DNA from: Bolinopsis microptera
Taxonomy: Eukaryota > Ctenophora > Tentaculata > Lobata > Bolinopsidae
Assembly (NCBI RefSeq): GCF_026151205.1
Contig: NC_087079.1
Location: 7,040,169 to 7,104,168 of the forward strand
Reading direction: 5' to 3'
Length of the DNA: 64,000 nt
Shown here piece after piece: positions 57,895-64,000 of this stretch (positions are counted from its first letter, which is position 1; each line of letters begins with the position of its first letter). The notes below the pieces were generated by a model. It saw only the letters and a program-made list of their open reading frames with translations, had not been told where the DNA came from and ran no database searches. A program made the translations under genes and the position numbers.

Positions 57895-60456
57895 TATCAT
57901 GCACTTAGTAATGGACGTGACGTTGGGGTGACGGGTCAGATATGTTGAAATATGGCGAAATCTGTACGCCATTTTCCGTCCTCTGACCCCCAGACTAATG
58001 CGCTAATATAACTCCACATCACGGCATTACACATACCTGATAATCTTAAATACTGATAATCTGAAATACCTGATAATCTGAAATTACACATACCTGATGT
58101 TAATATGTACCCCACTATCTCTGCAACTGCATATTATCATAAAACTGGCTACATTCCAATCCCATCCTGGTTCTCACCCCCATTGGCTGCCCCTCCCCAC
58201 CTGACCCCCTCCCTGCTTCCTGATTGGTGCTCACACTGCAGTGACGTCACGACACTGGGGGCAGCGTAACGTGATATCCGTTATCCAGCCTGGCTTTCTG
58301 TTGATTTTAATGAAAAGCCAGCTGGTCGCTGTTATCCTCAGTTTCTTGTATCGGTTAGTCTATTTCTTTCTTTCTAATCAGGCTGCAACTGTTTTATCGG
58401 GTGTTCGTTTTATAGATAAGCTGTGTTTGCAGACTGCAAGAGTGATGGGTATTTATCGAGGGTTATTTGTAGATTTAATATGAACTGCTACTCTAAATTC
58501 ATAATCTTTACCTATTTTGTGGATAGCATATTATATTGATTTGATTTGTCTGGTGGTTGATAGTTTTATTTTAGTAACTGCCATCTTGGATCAGCTACTT
58601 CTCGCCCGTCGCGTCGGTAAACTTCTTGCTTGAGTGAAACTGTTTAATTTGGAAACTTGGAGCCGTTCTTTGTTAGATAAGGCACCAATCACCAAGCGGA
58701 AAATGTTCATAGTTACGTTCATGTACTACCCACCTCTCTGCATTGCACAGTTCATTATGTTGCGTTATTCTGTCTAGCTAATTGAAAAGTAGAGATAAGC
58801 GACTGCAGCTCACGCCTCACAGTGCACTAACTGAAGACGATACTCGTATATAGTATGACAAACAATCTAATAATAGATTTTTAGAAATGGAAAATTTATT
58901 CTCTTAAAACTAGGCGTGGTATCACTGGTAAAAGGCTAGAGCAGCTGTTGTCCCAGCTGAACAACGTTACCACCCTCACATTACGTAAGTGAGTGAGTGC
59001 CCTGCACATTGACGCAGTCACAGAGTACCTCATTGTTTCATCTTCTTTCTTCTTTCTACCTTATATGTGGGGCGTGGCGACCTCCCTTGCAGAGAACCTG
59101 CGCTCTGTAGCTGCTTTTTGCATTTTCTATTCGCTAAATTGGCTGTAGTTTGTAATACTCTGCAGTCTGCTATATGTTCATTATATGCAAGCCTCTTGAT
59201 TTATAACGACCCACAAGATCATTATCCCGGGAAGCAGTGAGTAAACACTTCCTCTGTACAATTCAACAAATTACATTATTTATGAAGGAGCACAGTATTG
59301 CTGGGGCACTCAAAAGCAGCTTCACCCCTTCTTCACTTCTTCAAGCTCTTAACATTGCTAAATAACCAGTCTGTGATAGTCGCTAAATGTAACCACTCTC
59401 TGCAGTTCTCATTTCTCCGTGATACTACAACATCTCCTCACCAGATGTTGAACCACCTGTTCGCTCTATTCTAAACAGCCTCTCCTCGCTAACTCCAAGT
59501 TCCCTTTGTCTGCTCTGGTTAAGTCCCATTACAGTACCAGGTAATTCCAAGTATAAGACCACTCACAATCCACAGCAGGGTTCTTGTGTTCTCGTGATAA
59601 TTACCCAGCTTAGCACCTCTCTACTCCGACTGGTTAGTCTTATGGTTAATGATCTTTCTTGTGGCTGGTTAATGGCCTTTCTTCGTCCCCTGGACTTCAT
59701 GATATGCATGTCTCCTCCGCCTCATCACAGAACAAACAACACACTATACAATATACACTATACAATATACAATAGACATTGTACATTGTACATTGTACAT
59801 TGTACATGTTACTGTTAACGGTAATTCAGCTACACACCAACCCCCCAATTAGCAGCTCGTCCCTCCAACCACATCACTATTATATGCAGGAAACTTATAG
59901 TAACTATAGTGTGTAACTACAGTGTGTAATTAGATTACGACAATGCTAGAAAGTTCCATGATAGCCTACATGGCGTCTCCCTGACTGCCCTCTCCCCCTT
60001 TACCTTCCCTGAATAACGTTGGTAATGCATTGCTGTAGTGTTGCTGCTTCCCATGTTGCATCAGTAAGTGCTGGCTCTAACTTTAAGATAGATTATAGAG
60101 GCTGTATAATCATTATCATCATATCATTACTGCTCATCTTTCTTAGAAAGCCAGTTTCTGGTTCGTTTGGATCCGGTTCGTTTGGATCCGGCTCAGTCTT
60201 GTTGTACTGCAGTTGTAGCTGATCACTGATCGGTAGTTGTAGTGATCTAAGGTAGTAGGGACGATTGACGAAGTTCCTTTTTTCCATTTGATTGGATCAC
60301 GCTTCATTTGATCTAATAAACAGTGACAGATCTTGAAATGTCTTCTTTTCTGATAACATTATCTGATCACTTGATTATTATCACATACTCTGCTCCTTCT
60401 GCTCGCAATATAGTCTATCATATTGCATTTTGTTTTATTTCGCAAACCATCAACCT
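57895..60456. other. No gene recognised
   Basis: Intronic DNA. Small repeats: CTGATAATCTGAAAT phrases near 58035-58085, ATTGTAC tandem units near 59775-59810 beside ACTATACAATATAC, and GGTTCGTTTGGATCCG near 60158-60190. Confidence 0.5.
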
Positions 60457-60528
60457 TATCACGTGACTAAGCATTGTCACGTGACTAAACCTTGTCACGT
60501 GACTAAACCTTGTCACGTGATTAAACCT
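60457..60528. promoter_or_regulatory. Tandem E-box array, four 18-bp units
   Basis: Four units of TGTCACGTGACTAAACCT (first unit TATCACGTGACTAAGCAT, last with GATT), each centred on the palindrome TCACGTGA. Three of the four contain the full GTCACGTGA core of the motif bound by TFEB/MITF-type bHLH-Zip factors. Clustered identical sites in the catenin intron, about 6 kb after the homeobox gene and 1.8 kb before the 62-kb exon, could act as an enhancer, or could simply be a minisatellite. Confidence 0.55.
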
Positions 60529-62249
60529 TGATCAATCGTTTAGCCCACAGCTTACTATAAACTCATACTGATCAGTACAGAGCGAATGATGATATAAAAG
60601 CTATTAATAGCCACACATAACTTTAATCGATGATTTTAGATATGCGTTATATTTGTTTGTCTCGTTCATATTCGTATCAGATATTCGGTGATGCTATGGA
60701 ACTTGTCTCCATTCCAGGACTACAAGGATTAGGGGGGTGCATGGTAACCGGTTATATGAGGACGTGACCATGGTGACGAGTGATGCTATCTGGTTCACGT
60801 CTGTAACATCAGGTGGCGATATGTCATTCCATTCATTCTCCAGCCTCATAAGGATCATATATAAGCACATTAAAAATACGGATAGTATACGTAATCTGAT
60901 CTATCAGAATATAATGGTTACATTGCAGCTCACTGCCCACTGAGACACTACACATCTGGCCACGTGCCAAGTTATTGACCAGTCAGAAGCAAGGATGTTG
61001 CCCACGTGACTCTTTGTTGACCACGTGACTGTTTCACAAACCAGGCACCTGGGAAGAAGGGTCTCGTGTTACACTACCTTTTGTGTGCTTTATTAGTTTT
61101 ACTGTGCCTTCAATATATTGTACTGCTCTGCTGTCTTTATTGTGAGAATGTGCTTTAGGTTAATCAGGATTTAATGCTCGCATATTAGGATCCATACGCC
61201 TGCCTGAAATGTAATGAATTCCATTCATCCCACTCTCCCCACATGAATAGTCACATACCTCCCTCATACTCCCATTACATATAGCTCCGGATAATGTACA
61301 ATCACACAGGAAGATGGGTAATTACACTGACTAGCCGGTCTCAACTCACACAGGAAACTAGTTATATTATAACTTTTTGTAGTACACTCATGTCTGTGTC
61401 AAGGTGCTCAATCAACTAAAACAAACACTTTTCTAATCGAACTATTTGAGTTGTACATTAGCCAGTTTCTATTTGTTCACATATTTACGAGTGCTATGAA
61501 CTCACACTAATGCATCTTTCTCTATTACTATACTATTTTCTATTTTATACTCTAGCTTTCCATTCGATACTTTGTAACGTCTCGTTAGGTCAGATGACAG
61601 ATCAAGTGTAATTGGTCTATAATTATGTGAAATTGATCTATAATTATGTGTAATTGGTCTATAATTATGTGAAATTGATCTATAATTATGTGAAATTGAT
61701 CTATAATTATGTGTAATTGGTCTATAATTATGTGTAACGATAGTTTACAGTCTACCTAGCCTCCTCTAACTGGCTCATTGTTTGTGTTGTAGACAGTCTA
61801 TAATTAGCGCTTTGTTTAACTCATACCTACGCTGTTCTATTTCTAGTGTTGTGGTTGTTACTGTGTTCAGCTTGTGGTGTATAATATACACTTAGTTTTT
61901 ACTTTTTGTTTTGTTTGTTACAGTGCAGTTAGTTGGTTACTGTTGTTTATGTCGATTATGATTATACCATTTACGGCTTGGTTGAACCTAGTTGCGATTT
62001 AAGCGAGTAAGCCCGATCTTTTAGGAATATATTCCAAACCAATGTTGCTCATGTCATTAAGAGTAGGGGCCATTGAAACATTTTAAAATACTTTGTGATC
62101 GGACTATTGAAGATATGGTGTGACTTTTGGCCCATACTGTAGTTAAAAATATGCTGATTGTTGATAGTGATCACTTTACCTTTGTTGTTGCGATTGGTCA
62201 GTTTTTTTTTATCAAATCTGTTAAAATATAACCCTTATCTTGTTTATAG
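60529..62249. other. Region upstream of the 62-kb exon
   Basis: AT-rich DNA with further CACGTG sites near 60959, 61000 and 61018 and the 21-bp repeat below. If the 62-kb exon is a first exon, its promoter should lie here. No TATA box was identified. The acceptor-like TTGTTTATAG ends at 62249. Confidence 0.45.
61606..61731. repeat. Six copies of a 21-bp unit
   Basis: GTGTAATTGGTCTATAATTA plus T and the variant GTGAAATTGATCTATAATTA plus T alternate over six exact 21-base units. Confidence 0.95.
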
Positions 62250-62278
62250 CGCTAAGAGCAGGAAATTCACAAAATGTG

Positions 62279-63244
62279 ATGTTGATAAAATCTGACACAA
62301 AAGAAGCCGAATTAAACCGTCTCCTGTCAGACCTCTCCACCCCATGCCTGACAGACAATGTAGTCCTGGGTACCTCTACTTCTAATATTGAAGAAGAGTT
62401 AGGGGACGAGGTGATAGAAAGCCCTGTTGACGAGGTGGCTGTAGCCATGTCAGGTGATGAGGGTGTTACTGAAGGTGATGGTGGTGTTACTGAAGGTGAT
62501 GTTGACATGTTGCCGGATGGAGGTGACGCTCTGGAAGTAGCCAGCACGGTTGCCAGCACTATTCACAGCCCTGAAGAGTACCTGGTGACGGACAGCAGCG
62601 ACTACATGGATAGTATAGACGGGGAGGACATGTCCACCCACCCTGTAACCGTATCAGAGATATCCCCCCAAACTTACCTCACCATCAACACTCCGCCCCA
62701 GACCAGTGGAGAAGCAACACTGCCTGATGATGTGGACGATATGGGTGATCATATCTACGTTAACAGGCACATGGTGCCTATTGACGCTAACACGGGAGAT
62801 GTGGATCTGGATGCCTGTCCCACTATATCTGATATTAATCCTACCCCTCCTACTACCCCTCCCGGGCCCGCTGGGGATAATCTGTACGAGAACCTTCCTG
62901 AGGAAATACCTCCTGATTCTAATGATTTATACGAGAACCTCCCAACAAACGACCTATCAACAAACAGTCCTAGCTTGGTTCTGGAACCAGCAGTGGTTGA
63001 CGAGGATATGGTAGAAGGGTACCACTCACCAGCCTCGCCCTTCTCAATGACTCTAGCTGCTGATGACGAGTTTACGGACCCGAGCATTGCTTTGTTGGAG
63101 ATGAGTAATTTGGAGGAGAGGGATGATTTGTTAGAAGACAAGTTAAAGCCTGATGTGGAGAGTTTGAGGCGGCGGTTGTGGTTTTATCTGAGGCAAGATG
63201 TCAGGCGGCAAAATATCAAGTTTTGTTACGATCTGCTCGATAAT
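62279..63244 (+). CDS. ctnnd: Catenin large acidic exon inside the Arm region, with YxN motifs
   Basis: 322 codons from ATG at 62279, very acidic, ending ..CYDLLDN at the donor AAT|GTGAGT (phase 0), which joins in frame to IAIKDAHGVP at 63565. It carries three Tyr-x-Asn motifs (IYVNR at Tyr160, LYENL at Tyr203 and Tyr218 counted from this ATG). Phosphorylated YxN is the known binding motif of the Grb2 SH2 domain, so a signalling role is plausible; that is inference. The previous Arm exon ends in phase 0, and splicing it to the acceptor at 62249 reads one codon and then TAA. The frame therefore needs its own start, or a small unseen exon. Candidates are an alternative first exon giving a catenin lacking the first two Arm repeats, or an exon that ends translation early. 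Confidence 0.7.
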
Positions 63245-63564
63245 GTGAGTAACCTGGTAACCTGGTAACCTGGTAACCTGGCGAGCCCTGAGTTTGCCCT
63301 TTTATCTAATATAAACGTTTTTACGCGAAATTAATCATCAAATATTTCGGCTCACAGTTCTGATCTTGGAACCTCAACTGTATATGCCACGACCGCGACT
63401 GAATTATCAGAAACACTACGACATTTACTGTAATTGGAGTTAAAAGTCTCGAAAAAGTTAGAAAGTCGCGCGTTGACGGTGTGTATCATTCCTGCTCCAT
63501 AAATTATAACTAGGAGTTGTAGAGTATTAATTAAGGAGTATCTCTTAATGGGTTATATTTACAG

Positions 63565-63633
63565 ATCGCAATTAAAGATGCGCACGGTGTTCCACTCCTA
63601 GTCCAACTTCTGAAAACGTCAGAAAACTTCGAG
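63565..63633 (+). CDS. ctnnd: Catenin Arm exon (third repeat, first half)
   Basis: 69 bases, phase 0 on both sides, between TATTTACAG and GAG|GTTTGT. It reads IAIKDAHGVPLLVQLLKTSE then NFE, the close equivalent of IAIKN..GVP.LV.LL.. in p120-family proteins. Confidence 0.93.
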
Positions 63634-63807
63634 GTTTGTTCAACTCAGACATATTCGGTTTTTTATTAGTGTTCCCTCGATTAGAACTCCCTCAATTAAG
63701 ATCCACCCATATTGGATATAAAGCAATGAAAGGCATTAGTTTGGTCAAATCAAACAGATATGGCGCGGTTTAAAATGCTCAGGAATGTGACCCCGCCTTA
63801 TTTTCAG

Positions 63808-64000
63808 ATCCAGGAACTTATCACAGGCGTGTTCTGGAATTTGTCCAGCTCCGAACAAGTGAAACCGCAACTCTTACGACAAGCTCTAGAATCTATTGTT
63901 AAGAGCATCATCATACCTCAATCCGGTTGGAAAGGAAGTCAGATAATGCACGATTTAACGAGCGAGATCCAATGTACCACAGTCTTCAGGAATGCCACCG
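63808..64000 (+). CDS. ctnnd: Catenin Arm exon (runs off the window)
   Basis: It starts after TTATTTTCAG in phase 0 and is open to the window end. It reads IQELITGVFWNLSSSEQVKP and later SIIIPQSGWKG and ..TVFRNAT. The ITG..WNLSS and IIP.SGW signatures are diagnostic of the p120/plakophilin group, and the overall match favours p120/delta-catenin over plakophilin. The IIP.SGW stretch lies in the long loop that interrupts the Arm repeats of this family. Remaining Arm repeats and the C-terminus must lie beyond 64000. Confidence 0.94.
   Translation, partial: MQELITGVFWNLSSSEQVKPQLLRQALESIVKSIIIPQSGWKGSQIMHDLTSEIQCTTVFRNAT

Noticed and set aside
62221-63141. Minus-strand frames opposite the 62-kb exon
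   Set aside because: Antisense shadows; the plus strand has coding character and fits splice phase.

Overview
This is nuclear DNA from a multicellular animal: spliced genes with GT-AG introns, a homeobox gene, germline-type DEAD-box helicases and a p120/delta-catenin (an animal-specific cell-adhesion family). Its AT-rich introns, minisatellites, retroelement debris and fast-evolving proteins suggest an invertebrate. I cannot name the phylum. Two runs of exactly 100 N (8722-8821, 25867-25966) show a draft scaffold of three contigs.

The backbone is one very long plus-strand gene, a p120/delta-catenin homologue, from about 1753 past the right edge. Exon 1 (1753-3039, with one apparent frameshift) encodes a basic, Ser-rich N-terminus and a helical segment. 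It joins in phase to exons at 28369-28454, 29145-29439 and 29809-30059. A large acidic exon (47318-48770) and two small ones (48936-49018, 49267-49393) form an alternative N-terminal block. Arm repeats begin at 52121-52262 and 52838-52955 and continue at 63565-63633 and 63808-64000. Another large acidic exon (62279-63244) lies inside the Arm region and cannot be entered in frame from the exon before it. The two large exons look like alternative first exons, or like exons that cause premature termination when included.

Two other gene sets sit in the catenin introns on the same strand. The first intron holds (by scaffold order) a cluster of intronless Vasa/PL10-like helicase copies with CCHC zinc knuckles: an intact 661-codon gene (14097-16082), a 20-codon scrap (16867-16926), a shuffled copy (17554-18084) cut by a 5'-truncated non-LTR retrotransposon, its continuation fused to a second C-terminal helicase lobe (20014-21906), and a fifth copy running into a gap (25159-25866). 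Duplicated flanks show spread by local duplication. A compact one-exon homeobox gene (53598-54455), with TATA-like and poly(A) signals, lies in the intron between Arm exons.

The rest is intronic DNA with many repeats: a 24-bp satellite at two places, a 1.9-kb TCC tract with a 360-bp higher-order unit, a 1,358-bp foldback element flanked by TTAA plus an old relic of it, exactly 37 copies of a 47-bp repeat, a 42-bp array beside a near-perfect cruciform, a 17-bp CpG-rich array of about 68 copies, and several short minisatellites. CACGTG E-boxes are unusually common and also occur inside coding repeats of the catenin.
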